Source: Ectobacillus panaciterrae DSM 19096
GTDB lineage: Bacteria; Bacillota; Bacilli; Bacillales; Bacillaceae_G
Assembly (NCBI RefSeq): GCF_000430785.1
Contig: NZ_AUMR01000042.1
Span: forward strand, 1 to 59,238
Direction of reading: 5' to 3'
DNA length: 59,238 bases
Below, one piece after another: positions 25,827 to 36,913 of this stretch. The translations under genes were made by a program, and so were the position numbers. Position 1 is the first letter of the stretch. The number at the start of each line of letters is the position of its first letter. The notes beneath the pieces are model-generated. The model searched no databases, had not been told where the DNA came from, and saw nothing but the letters and a program-made list of their open reading frames with translations.

Positions 25827-27655
25827 TCATCCTCTTGGTCCTTTTCCATCGGAAGAGTGAAATAAATCGTCGTTCCTTTTCCTTCTTCACTCTTTGCCCA
25901 AATAGATCCGCCATGCGCCTGTATCATTTCCTTGGCAATTGCAAGACCAAGACCCGTTCCGCCCATTTGTCGTGATCTTGCTTTATCTACACGATAAAAG
26001 CGATCAAAAATTTTATCCACATTCTCTTTCGGTATCCCCATTCCTTGGTCGCTGATGCTGATTTCCAGCATTTCGCCCCGCTCGCGCAGTCGATACGTAA
26101 CAGTTCCGCCTTCTGGAGAGTACTTTAATGCATTTGAGATAATATTATAAAGAACCTGTGTAATTTTATCTTCATCAATTTCAATAAACCTGCTTTTCTT
26201 TGAAAAAGCCCGTTTAAAGGAAACATTTTGCTCCTTAGACATTTCCAAACGATCAATGATATGGCTGAAGAACTCAGTAAACTCTACCCAGTCCTTCATT
26301 AGATGATACTCTGTGCTATCCATCTTAGATAGCCGAAGAAGGTCATTCACCAGACGTATCATACGTTCTGTTTCATCTTGCGCTACAGATAAGAAGTTTG
26401 GCGCTATGTTAGGATCTTGCCATGCTCCTTCACTTAATGCCTCAAGGTAGCTTCTCATCGTTGTAAGAGGCGTACGGAGCTCATGAGACACGTTCGCAAC
26501 AAACTCCCTGCGCTCTCTGTCAATACGCTCCTGCTCCGTTACATCATATAGAACTGCAATTAAACCGTTTGCCTTCCCCGTATCCTTTTGAATGACCGAG
26601 AAGCTGGCACGTAAAATATATGGCTCATCGCGTGTACTGAAATCAAGCAGTACAGAATCCGGCTCTTCAAATAAATGATCTAAGGTATATTCACTTTCAA
26701 TGCCCAGAATCTCTAAAATCGGCTGATCAAGCGCTGTTTCACGTGAAACATTCAGCATCTTTTCTGCTGGATCATTTAATAAGATAATACGACCTTTTCG
26801 GTCAGTGGCAATTACGCCGTCCGTCATATGAGAAAGAACCGATGTTAATTTACGGCGCTCGCTCTCTGTGGAAGCACGGGCATGCTGCAGTTTTTTGGCT
26901 AGATTGTTAAATGCCAGCGCCAGTTGCCCAATTTCATCATACCCATATACTTTTACTTTACGAGAGTAATTTCCCTTTGCCATCTCTAACGCTTGTCTGC
27001 GCATATCTGAAATAGGTCTCGTAATCGTTTGCGCCAATAAAATCCCCAGTACTGCTGTTACAATTAACGCAATGACTGTACCTGTAGCAAAGATTTGATT
27101 GATCTCCTTCATTTGCACATACACTTCTTCTATAGAAGCAGTGATATAAATAACGCCTTTTGTCTTTCCTTCTACCACAATCGGTACAACTTTTATCTGC
27201 ATGCGTTTTCCGCTGTCACGAGCTCTTTCTATCTTAAGATTGTCAGGGGCATTACCTGATACAAGTGCCTGTTTTACACGAAGGTCATTTATTTTCTTTC
27301 CGACAATTCCTTGATTATATGGATCGGATGTAGCTACCACGCGGCTGTTTTCATCAATAAACTGCACTTCTTGGACATCATCTTTTGGGGTTGAAATAAA
27401 ACTTTTTAATAAGTTTTCTATGGCTACTTGAATCGGAGGATCACTTTTTTCCCTTTCCTTTGAAAATTCTTCTTTTAAGTTATATGCTAATAGATCTGTA
27501 CGTTTCGTTAACGACGTCTGAAAAGTATCAACAAGCCTTTTTTCTAATTCACGTACGAAATACACACCGATGATTTGCATCGCAAGCAAAATCAAAAGCA
27601 TATAAATTAAAACAAATTTCAAATGAATGGATTGAAAAAATCCAACTTTTTTCAT
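25817..27655 (-). CDS. walK: Sensor histidine kinase WalK (YycG)
   Basis: 612 aa. TM1 (about 13-32), an extracytoplasmic PDC/Cache domain, TM2 (about 184-205), HAMP, a PAS domain with RKGRIILLNDPAEKML, the H-box EFVANVSHELRTPL, and a HATPase domain with NALKYSP (N box), DQGMGIP (G1) and GTGLGLAI (G2). Essential kinase matching wall hydrolase expression to growth. A perfect parS site lies inside the gene. Three bases separate it from walR. Confidence 0.97.
   Translation of the reverse strand: MKKVGFFQSIHLKFVLIYMLLILLAMQIIGVYFVRELEKRLVDTFQTSLTKRTDLLAYNLKEEFSKEREKSDPPIQVAIENLLKSFISTPKDDVQEVQFIDENSRVVATSDPYNQGIVGKKINDLRVKQALVSGNAPDNLKIERARDSGKRMQIKVVPIVVEGKTKGVIYITASIEEVYVQMKEINQIFATGTVIALIVTAVLGILLAQTITRPISDMRRQALEMAKGNYSRKVKVYGYDEIGQLALAFNNLAKKLQHARASTESERRKLTSVLSHMTDGVIATDRKGRIILLNDPAEKMLNVSRETALDQPILEILGIESEYTLDHLFEEPDSVLLDFSTRDEPYILRASFSVIQKDTGKANGLIAVLYDVTEQERIDRERREFVANVSHELRTPLTTMRSYLEALSEGAWQDPNIAPNFLSVAQDETERMIRLVNDLLRLSKMDSTEYHLMKDWVEFTEFFSHIIDRLEMSKEQNVSFKRAFSKKSRFIEIDEDKITQVLYNIISNALKYSPEGGTVTYRLRERGEMLEISISDQGMGIPKENVDKIFDRFYRVDKARSRQMGGTGLGLAIAKEMIQAHGGSIWAKSEEGKGTTIYFTLPMEKDQEDDWE
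26735..26750. promoter_or_regulatory. parS centromere site in walK
   Basis: TGTTTCACGTGAAACA, a perfect 16-bp palindromic ParB-binding site, embedded in the walK coding sequence. Confidence 0.93.
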
Positions 27656-27658
27656 GAA

Positions 27659-28363
27659 TTATTCCTGCTCTGGGTCACGAAGATAATAGCCGACTCCTCT
27701 TCGCGTAACAATTAAAGTTGGATGACTTGGATTGTCTTCAATCTTTTCACGCAAACGACGAACCGTTACATCCACTGTACGAACGTCACCAAAGTAGTCA
27801 TACCCCCATACTGTTTGCAGTAAATGCTCACGCGTCATAACCTGTCCAAGATGTTTTGCCAAGTAATGAAGAAGTTCAAACTCTCGATGCGTTAATTCAA
27901 TATTTTCTTCACGCTTTGCCACGCTGTATGCATTTGGATTAATAACAATCGGGCCCACTTCAATTTCAATGTTTTCTTCTTTTTCGTTTCCTCCGCCTTG
28001 CTGATGACGTCGTAAGTTCGCTTTTACGCGCGCCAATAGTTCACGTGTGCTAAACGGCTTTGTTACATAGTCGTCTGCACCCAGCTCTAAGCCTAATACT
28101 TTATCAATTTCGGAATCCTTTGCTGTAAGCATAATAATTGGCATCTCATATGTTTTTCTTAATTCGCGGCATACTTCTAAACCGTCTTTTCCCGGAAGCA
28201 TAATATCAAGCAAAATCATGTCCGGCTGCTCTGCTTCTACCTTTTCAATCGCTTCTTCCCCGTCGTGAGCTACGACAATTTCAAAGCCTTCTTTTTCAAG
28301 ATTAAACTTCAGGATATCAGCAATTGGTTTTTCATCATCAACGACTAAAATCTTTTTTCCCAT
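27659..28363 (-). CDS. walR: Response regulator WalR (YycF)
   Basis: 234 aa from the second of two tandem ATG codons ([18 protein letters not shown]); GGAGG lies 10-13 bp upstream. The receiver domain has acidic residues in VVDDE, phospho-acceptor Asp in [14 protein letters not shown] and Lys in VTKPFS. The OmpR-type winged helix ends RRGVGYYL. Essential regulator of cell-wall turnover. First gene of the walR-walK-yycH-yycI-walJ-htrC operon. Confidence 0.97.
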   Translation of the reverse strand: MGKKILVVDDEKPIADILKFNLEKEGFEIVVAHDGEEAIEKVEAEQPDMILLDIMLPGKDGLEVCRELRKTYEMPIIMLTAKDSEIDKVLGLELGADDYVTKPFSTRELLARVKANLRRHQQGGGNEKEENIEIEVGPIVINPNAYSVAKREENIELTHREFELLHYLAKHLGQVMTREHLLQTVWGYDYFGDVRTVDVTVRRLREKIEDNPSHPTLIVTRRGVGYYLRDPEQE

Positions 28364-28403
28364 CATTTGCTCCATTCCTCCCGAAAATTCGTTATTTTTA
28401 CAC

Positions 28404-28428
28404 AAAAACCTCTAGCTGCTGCTAGAGG
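28404..28428 (-). terminator. Terminator-like hairpin in the walR leader
   Basis: CCTCTAGC and GCTAGAGG pair around 4 nt and are followed on the minus strand by TTTTTG. It lies between the walR promoter and ribosome site, so it could attenuate the operon. Confidence 0.75.
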
Positions 28429-28442
28429 CGGTCTTACTTCTT

Positions 28443-28471
28443 ATTTTAAAAGATGTAGGCGTGTTTGTAAA
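28443..28471 (-). promoter_or_regulatory. Sigma-A promoter of the walR operon
   Basis: Minus strand: TTTACA (28471-28466), a 17-bp spacer, TAAAAT (28448-28443). Only about 80 bp from the walR start. Confidence 0.7.
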
Positions 28472-28495
28472 ATATGAGATTTTTTTTCCAAATTG

Positions 28496-28528
28496 AAAAG
28501 GCACTAAGCGGGCCCACTTAGTACCTTT
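28496..28528 (-). terminator. Terminator of the tRNA operon
   Basis: AAAGGTACTAAG and CTTAGTGCCTTT pair with one mismatch, then TTTTC. It follows tRNA-Phe by a few bases. Confidence 0.7.
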
Positions 28529-28532
28529 GAAG

Positions 28533-28605
<73 letters not shown>

Positions 28606-28644
28606 AAACTATCTATGTAAAACCGCATCTGCGGTAAAACAAAA

Positions 28645-28720
28645 TGGCGGTCCCGACGGGGATCGAACCCGCGATCTCCTGCGTGACAGGCAGGCATGTT
28701 AACCGCTACACCACGGAACC
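28645..28720 (-). tRNA. tRNA-Asp (GTC)
   Basis: Acceptor GGTTCCG/CGGGACC, anticodon GTC in CTGTCAC, T-loop GGTTCGATCCC. The 3' CCA is encoded. Confidence 0.97.
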
Positions 28721-28730
28721 ATATATAAAG

Positions 28731-28802
28731 TGACCCGTACGGGATTCGAACCCGTGTTACCGCCGTGAAAGGGCGGTGTCTTAACCGCTTGACCAACGGG
28801 CC
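28731..28802 (-). tRNA. tRNA-Glu (TTC)
   Basis: Acceptor GGCCCGT/ACGGGTC, anticodon TTC in CTTTCAC, T-loop GGTTCGAATCC. CCA not encoded. Confidence 0.97.
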
Positions 28803-28813
28803 ACAAGAAAAAA

Positions 28814-28889
28814 TGGTGAGCCATGAAGGACTCGAACCTTCGACCCTCTGATTAAAAGTCAGATGCTCTACCGACTGAGCTAATGGCTC
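28814..28889 (-). tRNA. tRNA-Lys (TTT)
   Basis: Acceptor GAGCCAT/ATGGCTC, anticodon TTT in CTTTTAA, T-loop GGTTCGAGTCC. CCA encoded. First of the operon Lys-Glu-Asp-Phe. Confidence 0.97.
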
Positions 28890-29018
28890 ATAATAATGAA
28901 AGATTAAACTTAAGGTTATTCCTTGTTCTGGACGTCCTCATCTCAGAGAAGCGTACTCATTATGTATGAGTGTAAACCTATTTCACTTGACGCCCTTTAT
29001 TTCATGACGACAAGATTT

Positions 29019-29048
29019 ATAATACCATAGATAAAACCCATTTTGCAA
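29019..29048 (-). promoter_or_regulatory. Promoter of the tRNA operon
   Basis: Minus strand TTGCAA, 18-bp spacer, TATTAT, about 130 bp upstream of tRNA-Lys. Confidence 0.6.
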
Positions 29049-29073
29049 TACTTTTTTCAAAAAAAGTGACCAC

Positions 29074-29102
29074 AAAAAAGAACCCATGAGGAATGGGTTC
29101 TT
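29074..29102 (-). terminator. Terminator of purA
   Basis: AAGAACCCAT and ATGGGTTCTT pair around a short loop and are followed by TTTT on the minus strand. Confidence 0.9.
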
Positions 29103-29145
29103 CCGTTACTTACTATATCTTATTTGCAATCAGAAAACAACAAAT

Positions 29146-30465
<1,320 letters not shown>

Positions 30466-30478
30466 TTAAACAATTACC

Positions 30479-30506
30479 ATTTTACCAAACTGTTGATAGA
30501 TGTCAA
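30479..30506 (-). promoter_or_regulatory. purA promoter
   Basis: Minus strand TTGACA (30506-30501), 16-bp spacer, TAAAAT (30484-30479). Confidence 0.7.
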
Positions 30507-30508
30507 CG

Positions 30509-30552
30509 GAAAATACGAACGTTTATTTTTTCATTTGTTTTTTTGTTCGTGT
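30509..30552. promoter_or_regulatory. Paired PurBoxes (PurR operator) upstream of purA
   Basis: AAAATACGAACGTTT and the inverted TTTGTTCGTGTC place two CGAAC cores in opposite orientation about 23 bp apart, just upstream of the -35 box, as in PurR-controlled Bacillus operons. Confidence 0.75.
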
Positions 30553-30603
30553 CAATGTTGTATTTTCGAATGAAATTTAAATTGTAACTCCGTTTCTATA
30601 CAG

Positions 30604-30636
30604 AAAAAGAACACATCCTTATCATGTGATGTGTTC
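30604..30636 (-). terminator. Terminator of the rplI-dnaC unit
   Basis: GAACACATC and GATGTGTTC pair, followed by TTTTTC on the minus strand, 12 bp after dnaC. Confidence 0.85.
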
Positions 30637-30648
30637 TCATTTTTATGC

Positions 30649-32004
30649 CTATGATGCACCAGATTCGTCAAAACGGCGTTCTAGGTTCACAAACTTATTG
30701 TATTCTTTTACGAAAGCGAGCTCAACTGTTCCAACTGGACCATTACGTTGCTTCGCAATGATAATTTCAATGATATCTTTTTTCTCGGTTTCTTTGTCAT
30801 AGTAATCGTCACGGTATAAGAACGCTACAATATCAGCATCCTGCTCAATACTTCCTGATTCACGAATATCAGACATCATCGGTCGTTTATCTTGCCGCGA
30901 TTCTACGCCGCGTGATAGCTGCGAAAGAGCGATAACCGGCACTTGCAGCTCACGTGCAAGCGATTTTAAGGAACGTGAAATTTCTGATACTTCCTGCTGA
31001 CGGTTTTCTCCGCCTTTGCCGTTTCCCTGAATAAGCTGCAGATAATCAATTAAAATCATTCCTAAGCCGCTTTCCTGTTTCAATCGACGGCATTTCGCAC
31101 GAATTTCTCCCACACGAATGCCCGGTGTATCATCAATGTAAATACCAGCATTTGAGAGACTTCCCATTGCCATCGTAAGCTTAGCCCAATCCTCAGTGGT
31201 CAAATCTCCTGTACGTAAGCGCTGTGCATTGATATTTCCTTCCGCACACAGCATACGCATTACAAGCTGATCTGCCCCCATCTCTAAACTAAAGATTGCT
31301 ACATTTTCATCTGTTTTGGTTGCTACGTTTTGTGCTATATTCAAAGAGAATGCGGTTTTCCCTACAGAAGGACGGGCAGCGACAATAATCAAGTCATTGC
31401 GCTGAAAGCCCGCAGTCATTCTATCAAGCTCCGTAAACCCTGTTGGAATACCTGTAACATCACCTTTACGATGATGAAGCAGCTCAATTTTATCATACGT
31501 CACTACGAGGACATCTTTAATGTTTTGAAAGCCCTTCGTATTCTTTTGTTGTGACACCTCTAAAATTTTGCGCTCCGCTTCACTCAATAAGCCTTCTACA
31601 TCATCTTCTCGTTCATATCCATCAGAAGCAATAGTTGTTGCTGTCCGAATTAAACGGCGAAGAATCGATTTCTCCTCAATAATGCGAGCATAGTATTCCA
31701 CATTAGCTGCAGTGGGAACAGAATTCGCCAATTCAGCTAAATACGAAACACCGCCGACCTCATCTAACAGATTTTGGTCGGCGAGCTCTGCTGTTACCGT
31801 TACTAAGTCCACCGGCTCTCCTTTGTCTGTAAGAGTAAGGATCGCCTGATAAATCTTTTGATGAGCTGTTCGGTAAAAATCTTCCGGCATCAAAATTTCA
31901 GAAGTTACCGTTAACGCTTCCTGCTCAAGAAAGATAGCTCCTAAAACGGCTTGTTCAGCTTCTATATTTTGCGGAGGAGTACGATCAGTATACACGTCAG
32001 TCAC
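30649..32004 (-). CDS. dnaC: Replicative DNA helicase DnaC (DnaB family)
   Basis: 451 aa from the GTG at 32004 (8 bp after GGAGG), giving MTD- as in B. subtilis DnaC; a TTG two codons upstream is too close to the site. N-terminal domain (IEAEQAVLGAIFLEQEAL), linker, and RecA-like domain with Walker A AARPSVGKTAFSLN, Walker B MILIDYLQLI and the arginine finger region. Ring helicase of the replisome. Downstream of rplI by 25 bp. Confidence 0.98.
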   Translation of the reverse strand: MTDVYTDRTPPQNIEAEQAVLGAIFLEQEALTVTSEILMPEDFYRTAHQKIYQAILTLTDKGEPVDLVTVTAELADQNLLDEVGGVSYLAELANSVPTAANVEYYARIIEEKSILRRLIRTATTIASDGYEREDDVEGLLSEAERKILEVSQQKNTKGFQNIKDVLVVTYDKIELLHHRKGDVTGIPTGFTELDRMTAGFQRNDLIIVAARPSVGKTAFSLNIAQNVATKTDENVAIFSLEMGADQLVMRMLCAEGNINAQRLRTGDLTTEDWAKLTMAMGSLSNAGIYIDDTPGIRVGEIRAKCRRLKQESGLGMILIDYLQLIQGNGKGGENRQQEVSEISRSLKSLARELQVPVIALSQLSRGVESRQDKRPMMSDIRESGSIEQDADIVAFLYRDDYYDKETEKKDIIEIIIAKQRNGPVGTVELAFVKEYNKFVNLERRFDESGAS

Positions 32005-32029
32005 ATTCAATACCTCCTCATACGCAAGT

Positions 32030-32476
32030 TTATTGCTCTGTTACATGTACTTTCACTGTTGCTGTCACTTGCGGGTGAAGTTTAACAGGTACATTTGTAT
32101 GACCTAATGCGCGAATCGCATCTGCCATTTCAAACTTACGCTTATCAATTTTAATGCCATGTGCTTTTTGCAGCACATCTGCGATTTGCTTGCTTGTGAT
32201 TGAACCGAATAAACGGCCGCCTTCGCCAGACTTTGCTTTCAACTCTATTGTCAGCTTTTCTAATGTTTCTTTCAGCTTTTGGCTGTTTTCAAGCTCCAGC
32301 TGTGCATCTTTTTCTTCTTTGCGTTTTTGCGCGTCCAATGTTTTTACATTTGTATTTGTTGCTTCAACTGCAAGTCCTTGTTTCAATAAGAAGTTATGTG
32401 CATAGCCGTCCGCTACGTTTTTTACTTCTCCCTTTTTCCCTTTACCTTTTACATCTTTTAAAAAAATTACCTTCAT
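32030..32476 (-). CDS. rplI: 50S ribosomal protein L9
   Basis: 148 aa. N-terminal [20 protein letters not shown] with the [13 protein letters not shown] signature, a long central helix and a C-terminal rRNA-binding domain. Start overlaps the gdpP stop by 4 bp (ATGA). Confidence 0.98.
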   Translation of the reverse strand: MKVIFLKDVKGKGKKGEVKNVADGYAHNFLLKQGLAVEATNTNVKTLDAQKRKEEKDAQLELENSQKLKETLEKLTIELKAKSGEGGRLFGSITSKQIADVLQKAHGIKIDKRKFEMADAIRALGHTNVPVKLHPQVTATVKVHVTEQ

Positions 32477-34446
32477 GATTTTGTATCCCCCTCTAAATAC
32501 TCGTCAATTACATCTCGAAGCTGCGACTCCGCCTCTTCAAGAGACATATTTTGTAATTGCGTGGCCGCATTTGTTAAATGTCCGCCTCCGCCTAAGTTTT
32601 CCATAATAATTTGGACATTGATGTCGCCTAAGGAACGGCCGCTCATTCCAATCGAGTGTTCCTTCTTTTTAGCGATTACAAAGGAAGCTACTACTCCTGT
32701 CATAGTCAGGAGTGTATCTGCAGCTTGCGCAATCAGAACTTGGTCGTAGTACTCGCCGTCCTCTGCTTTTGCCACTGCAATTCCATTTTTATAAATGTAC
32801 GCATTTTGAATGGTTTTTGCAATCTTTAAGTAGTGATCCATATCTGCTTTAAGAAGCTTCTGAACAAGAACAGTATCTGCCCCGTGCGAACGAAGATAAG
32901 AAGCTGCATCGAAGGTACGGGAGCCTGTTCGGAACGTAAAGCTCTTCGTGTCCACAATAATTCCAGCCAATAATGCTGTAGCTTCCAGCATATTCAGCTT
33001 TAAACGCTTCGGCTGGTACTCTAGGAGCTCTGTTACAAGCTCAGCTGTAGAAGAAGCGTACGGCTCCATATATACGAGAAGCGGGTCTTCAATAAATTCC
33101 TCACCGCGGCGATGATGGTCAATGACGACAACATTCTCGATTTTATTCAGTACCCGCTCTTCAATTACCATTGACGGCTTATGCGTATCCACCACAACAA
33201 GCAATGATTCTTCTGTTGCAATCTCAAGGGCTTGTTCTGTGCTGATAAAACGAGACCAAAGAGCAGCATTTTTCTTAATTTCTTCCATGAGCCTCTTAAT
33301 ACCTGTATCTAGGTCATTTTCATTTAAAACAATATATCCTTCACGCTGATTCAGCTCTGCTACCTTCAAAATTCCAATGGCAGCACCGATTGCATCCATA
33401 TCAGGCGACTTATGCCCCATGATAATCACATTGCTGCTTTCTAGAACAAGATCCTTTAAGGCATGTGAAATCACGCGTGCACGCACTCTTGTGCGCTTTT
33501 CTACCGGATTTGTCTTTCCGCCGTAGAATTTCACCTTGCCTGTCGCCTGTTTAATTGCTACCTGATCGCCGCCTCTTCCTAGAGCTAAGTCAAGGCCGGA
33601 CTGTGCCATCACGCCTAGTTCCGGCAGCATGAGAGCACCTGAGCCGACGCCGATACTTAACGTAAGAGGAATATTTTTCTTCGATGTTTCCTCTCTTACC
33701 TGATCGAGGATATCAAATTTCCCTTTTTCTAATTGAACGAGGATGCTTTCATTTAATACTGCAAAGAAACGCTCAGAAGAAGCACGCTTTAAATAGATGC
33801 CGTGCTTTAAAGCCCATTCGTTCAACAAAGAAGTTACATGACTTGTAATGTTCGTACGGAGTTGATCATCCAATCCTTGCGTCACTTCATCATAGTTATC
33901 GAGATAAATGACTGCCAGCACTGTTCGTTGATCTTCATACATTTTCTCAATTTGCGTCTGTTCCGTGACATCAAAGAAGTAAATTAACTTTTCTTCCCGG
34001 CGCACGAACACCCGGAATTTACGCTTATTGAGCGCAATCACATCATCATCTGTTTCTTGCTTTACAAATAAAAGCAGCGCTTCAGCTAAATCATACAAAT
34101 GCCATCCGGCAAGAGAGTGCTGGCCGAAACAAGAGGATAAATATGGATTTGCCCAATCTACACCGTAATCTTTGTTGTAAAGTAAAATCCCAATCGGCAT
34201 CCGGTTCAATGCTTCATCGCTTACCTTTTTTACTCTTGTAAGCATATCAGATGTGTATTGCTCCAAATGCTTTCGAAACATCAATTCGAACTTCACTAAG
34301 AAAAACACAACGATACAAAAGAAAGCAAAAGTAAGAACCCCGATAACCCAGTCATAATACGTAAGAATCGTAATTGTAACAAGAGTCAAGAACGCCAGGG
34401 AATACATAGGATAAAGAAACTTTTGTTTCTTATAAAACTCAGGCAT
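32473..34446 (-). CDS. gdpP: Cyclic-di-AMP phosphodiesterase GdpP (YybT)
   Basis: 657 aa from the ATG at 34446 (GGAG 8 bp upstream). Two TM helices (about 10-50), a haem-binding-type degenerate PAS, a degenerate GGDEF domain (residues about 170-300), then DHH ([30 protein letters not shown]) and DHHA1 ([10 protein letters not shown]). Hydrolyses c-di-AMP to pApA and so tunes turgor and beta-lactam tolerance. Confidence 0.97.
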   Translation of the reverse strand: MPEFYKKQKFLYPMYSLAFLTLVTITILTYYDWVIGVLTFAFFCIVVFFLVKFELMFRKHLEQYTSDMLTRVKKVSDEALNRMPIGILLYNKDYGVDWANPYLSSCFGQHSLAGWHLYDLAEALLLFVKQETDDDVIALNKRKFRVFVRREEKLIYFFDVTEQTQIEKMYEDQRTVLAVIYLDNYDEVTQGLDDQLRTNITSHVTSLLNEWALKHGIYLKRASSERFFAVLNESILVQLEKGKFDILDQVREETSKKNIPLTLSIGVGSGALMLPELGVMAQSGLDLALGRGGDQVAIKQATGKVKFYGGKTNPVEKRTRVRARVISHALKDLVLESSNVIIMGHKSPDMDAIGAAIGILKVAELNQREGYIVLNENDLDTGIKRLMEEIKKNAALWSRFISTEQALEIATEESLLVVVDTHKPSMVIEERVLNKIENVVVIDHHRRGEEFIEDPLLVYMEPYASSTAELVTELLEYQPKRLKLNMLEATALLAGIIVDTKSFTFRTGSRTFDAASYLRSHGADTVLVQKLLKADMDHYLKIAKTIQNAYIYKNGIAVAKAEDGEYYDQVLIAQAADTLLTMTGVVASFVIAKKKEHSIGMSGRSLGDINVQIIMENLGGGGHLTNAATQLQNMSLEEAESQLRDVIDEYLEGDTKS

Positions 34447-34521
34447 ACGTTCAACTCCTATAAAGAAAACTTGACTCACGCTGCAGCTTCATCGCATCCA
34501 TACAAGCATCTCTTCACCTGC

Positions 34522-34548
34522 AAAAAAATGTCTTGAGCCAAGACATTT
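34522..34548 (-). terminator. Terminator between yybS and gdpP
   Basis: AAATGTCTTG and CAAGACATTT pair around 3 nt, then TTTTG on the minus strand, 7 bp after yybS. Confidence 0.85.
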
Positions 34549-34554
34549 TCGCAT

Positions 34555-35493
34555 TTATATGCTTTTAAAACGGTTTCGCAACGAAAAACCTAAATCAATT
34601 ATACCTAAGAAACTCACGAGAGAAAATAAAATTGGTATAAAGAACGAAAGGATAAACAAAATGATAGGTACTGCTTTTGGATAGCCTTTTAAATGACAGA
34701 AAAAGGCTACAACAGAGAAACCTTGAATTGCCATAAGCAATGGAAAAATTAAATTTAAGTTTAATAAAGCAATATATAGATAAGAACCTTCTTCTATTTT
34801 AACAAAGGTCGCTATAATTACAAAAATAACGTAATACACCAGAACGCTTTTTGGGAGATTGACGTTCCGAAACGGCGGCCATGGCTGTACATCAAAACGT
34901 AAACGCTTTAATATAGGTGCAGAAATGATGATAGTGAGCCACGACATCATAAGACCGCCCATTACAAGCATGGCAGGTATTGCATACCCTATTAGCGTTG
35001 GAAGCTGCTTTAACTGCTCTAATTGTTTTTTATTTACTTGCACACCTGTAGCTTCAATAATTTGTTCTGCGCTTTGTAAAGACTGCTTTAGCATATCCTG
35101 TATTTCTTGAATGAAGTTGTACTCAAAAAACAGTACACTGACAATATACAGCACGACAAAATTTACAATATAAACTATCGTACCTGCAAGAAGAATGTCT
35201 GTTGGCTTTTTTTGTCTCTTATACATACTTCCTAATACAATACCTGTTGTGCCAAACGTAAGAGAAGTTGCAATATTGAATGGCGAACTTACTACTACTG
35301 TTATGAGCGATGCTGCAATTAGCAAAATCCACGTATATTTTAGCTCATTTCTGATAGCAAAGATGATAAATGGCAGGGGTAAAGCTAAAAGGAAGACAAT
35401 ATTTAAAACAGGTATATACATGGAAGCAAGAAGCAAAATAACGAAAACAGCCAAAAGAACGGCTCCTTCTGTAATCCATCTCGTATTTTTCAT
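34555..35493 (-). CDS. yybS: DUF2232 membrane protein YybS
   Basis: 312 aa, about eight TM helices, starting MKNTRWITEGAVLLAVFVIL. Matches YybS of B. subtilis, always between rpsR and gdpP. It resembles S-component-like membrane proteins; no proven function. Confidence 0.9.
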   Translation of the reverse strand: MKNTRWITEGAVLLAVFVILLLASMYIPVLNIVFLLALPLPFIIFAIRNELKYTWILLIAASLITVVVSSPFNIATSLTFGTTGIVLGSMYKRQKKPTDILLAGTIVYIVNFVVLYIVSVLFFEYNFIQEIQDMLKQSLQSAEQIIEATGVQVNKKQLEQLKQLPTLIGYAIPAMLVMGGLMMSWLTIIISAPILKRLRFDVQPWPPFRNVNLPKSVLVYYVIFVIIATFVKIEEGSYLYIALLNLNLIFPLLMAIQGFSVVAFFCHLKGYPKAVPIILFILSFFIPILFSLVSFLGIIDLGFSLRNRFKSI

Positions 35494-35586
35494 TAAGTTT
35501 CCTCGCTTTTCATTCCTACTTCTCTTATAGAATAGCGAACCCCTTCTGTTTTTTCAAACCGGCTCGGCAAAAACATAAGAGAATAA

Positions 35587-35624
35587 GCAAAATGCACAGT
35601 AGAGAAAATCCCCACTGTGCATTT
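35587..35624 (-). terminator. Terminator of the rpsF-ssb-rpsR operon
   Basis: AAATGCACAGT and ACTGTGCATTT pair around a 13-nt loop, just after rpsR. Confidence 0.85.
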
Positions 35625-35633
35625 GTACAGTTA

Positions 35634-35870
35634 TTATTCTGCAACGTATGGTAAAAGTGCCATTTGACGAGCACGTTTGATTGCAACTGTAAGTTTGCGT
35701 TGGTATCTTGCGCTAGTACCAGTCACACGACGAGGTAAAATCTTGCCGCGTTCAGAAACGAAACGCTTAAGAAGATCTACATCTTTGTAGTCGATGTGAG
35801 TGATAGCATTAGCAGTAAAGAAACATACTTTACGACGTTTTGCACGTCCGCCTTTACGTCCACCAGCCAT
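35634..35870 (-). CDS. rpsR: 30S ribosomal protein S18
   Basis: 78 aa. Typical start [18 protein letters not shown] and core [34 protein letters not shown]. Last gene of rpsF-ssb-rpsR. Confidence 0.98.
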   Translation of the reverse strand: MAGGRKGGRAKRRKVCFFTANAITHIDYKDVDLLKRFVSERGKILPRRVTGTSARYQRKLTVAIKRARQMALLPYVAE

Positions 35871-35909
35871 TTGAAATTCCCTCCATTCTGTTAGTATCCG
35901 ATCTATAGA

Positions 35910-36413
35910 TTAAAACGGTAAGTCGTCGTCCGAAATATCAATCGGTTGACCTGCATTTGCAAATGGATCATCATTTTTGGTAAACCCAGGTTTTGCGTTT
36001 CCAGAAGATCCAAACGGGTTATTTTGCGGCCCTTGGTCTCCGTAACCAAAGCCGGATGGCTGCGGATTGAATGAGCCACGTTGCTCTCCGCTTGACTTCG
36101 TATCCAAGAATTGTACGTTTTCTGCAACAACTTCTGTTACATAAACACGCTTGCCATCTTGTCCCTCATAATTACGAGTGTTAAGACGACCGTCCACGCC
36201 TGCCAGACTTCCCTTTTTCAAGTAGTTCGCTACATTCTCCGCTTGCTTTCTCCATACAACACAGTTAATAAAATCAGCTTCGCGTTCGCCTTGCTGATTT
36301 GAAAACGTGCGATTTACAGCCAACGTGAAAGTAGCTACTGCGATGCCATTTGGCGTATAACGCAATTCTGGATCTTTAGTTAAACGTCCAACGAGTAAAA
36401 CGCGATTCATCAA
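35910..36413 (-). CDS. ssb: Single-stranded DNA-binding protein SsbA
   Basis: 167 aa from the TTG at 36413 ([19 protein letters not shown]), 10 bp after AGGGGAG; a GTG three codons earlier is too close. OB fold in the first ~110 residues, a Gln/Gly/Pro-rich linker, and the acidic protein-binding tip DISDDDLPF at the C-terminus. 24 bp after rpsF. Confidence 0.97.
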   Translation of the reverse strand: MMNRVLLVGRLTKDPELRYTPNGIAVATFTLAVNRTFSNQQGEREADFINCVVWRKQAENVANYLKKGSLAGVDGRLNTRNYEGQDGKRVYVTEVVAENVQFLDTKSSGEQRGSFNPQPSGFGYGDQGPQNNPFGSSGNAKPGFTKNDDPFANAGQPIDISDDDLPF

Positions 36414-36437
36414 CCGAACCACTCTCCCCTATATATC

Positions 36438-36725
36438 TTATTCTTGACCTTTTACGATGATATGACGAATGATATCTTCGCTGATTTTAGCTAAACGATC
36501 AAATTCTTGAACTGCAGCTGCATCAGAATTTACGTTTACAAGCATGTAGATACCATCGCGGAAATCGTTAATTTCATAAGCTAAGCGGCGCTTACCCCAC
36601 TCTTTAACGTTTGCAATTTCTGCACCATTGTCTGTTAACACGTTAGCGAAGCGGTCAACAACTGCTTTTTGAGCTTCCTCTTCCATGTTTGGACGGATGA
36701 TGTACATAATTTCATACTTTTTCAT
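36438..36725 (-). CDS. rpsF: 30S ribosomal protein S6
   Basis: 95 aa from the ATG at 36725, 8 bp after [23 protein letters not shown] and the YMLVNVNSD segment are typical. First gene of the operon. Confidence 0.98.
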   Translation of the reverse strand: MKKYEIMYIIRPNMEEEAQKAVVDRFANVLTDNGAEIANVKEWGKRRLAYEINDFRDGIYMLVNVNSDAAAVQEFDRLAKISEDIIRHIIVKGQE

Positions 36726-36744
36726 CACTGTCACCTCCTTTTGG

Positions 36745-36790
36745 ACTAAACGGCCCGATACGGGCAAGGAGCAATTTTTGTAATTACTCA
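36745..36790 (-). promoter_or_regulatory. Candidate S6:S18 autoregulatory leader hairpin
   Basis: The minus strand has GCCCG-TAT-CGGGC followed by CGTTTAG just before the ribosome site. The hairpin with an adjacent CCG resembles the rpsF leader bound by the S6:S18 complex. Match judged by eye only. Confidence 0.45.
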
Positions 36791-36841
36791 CGAGTTTAGA
36801 TTATATCATAGTAAGTTATAGTAATCAACTCATTGAAAAAG

Positions 36842-36876
36842 AAAAAACTTGGCAGATGCATTGAGCAAATGCCAAG
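36842..36876 (-). terminator. Terminator of ychF
   Basis: CTTGGCA and TGCCAAG (extendable by one pair) with TTTTTT following on the minus strand. Confidence 0.85.
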
Positions 36877-36913
36877 CTATTTTAGAATTATTTTCTATAG
36901 AAATCAGACTTTT

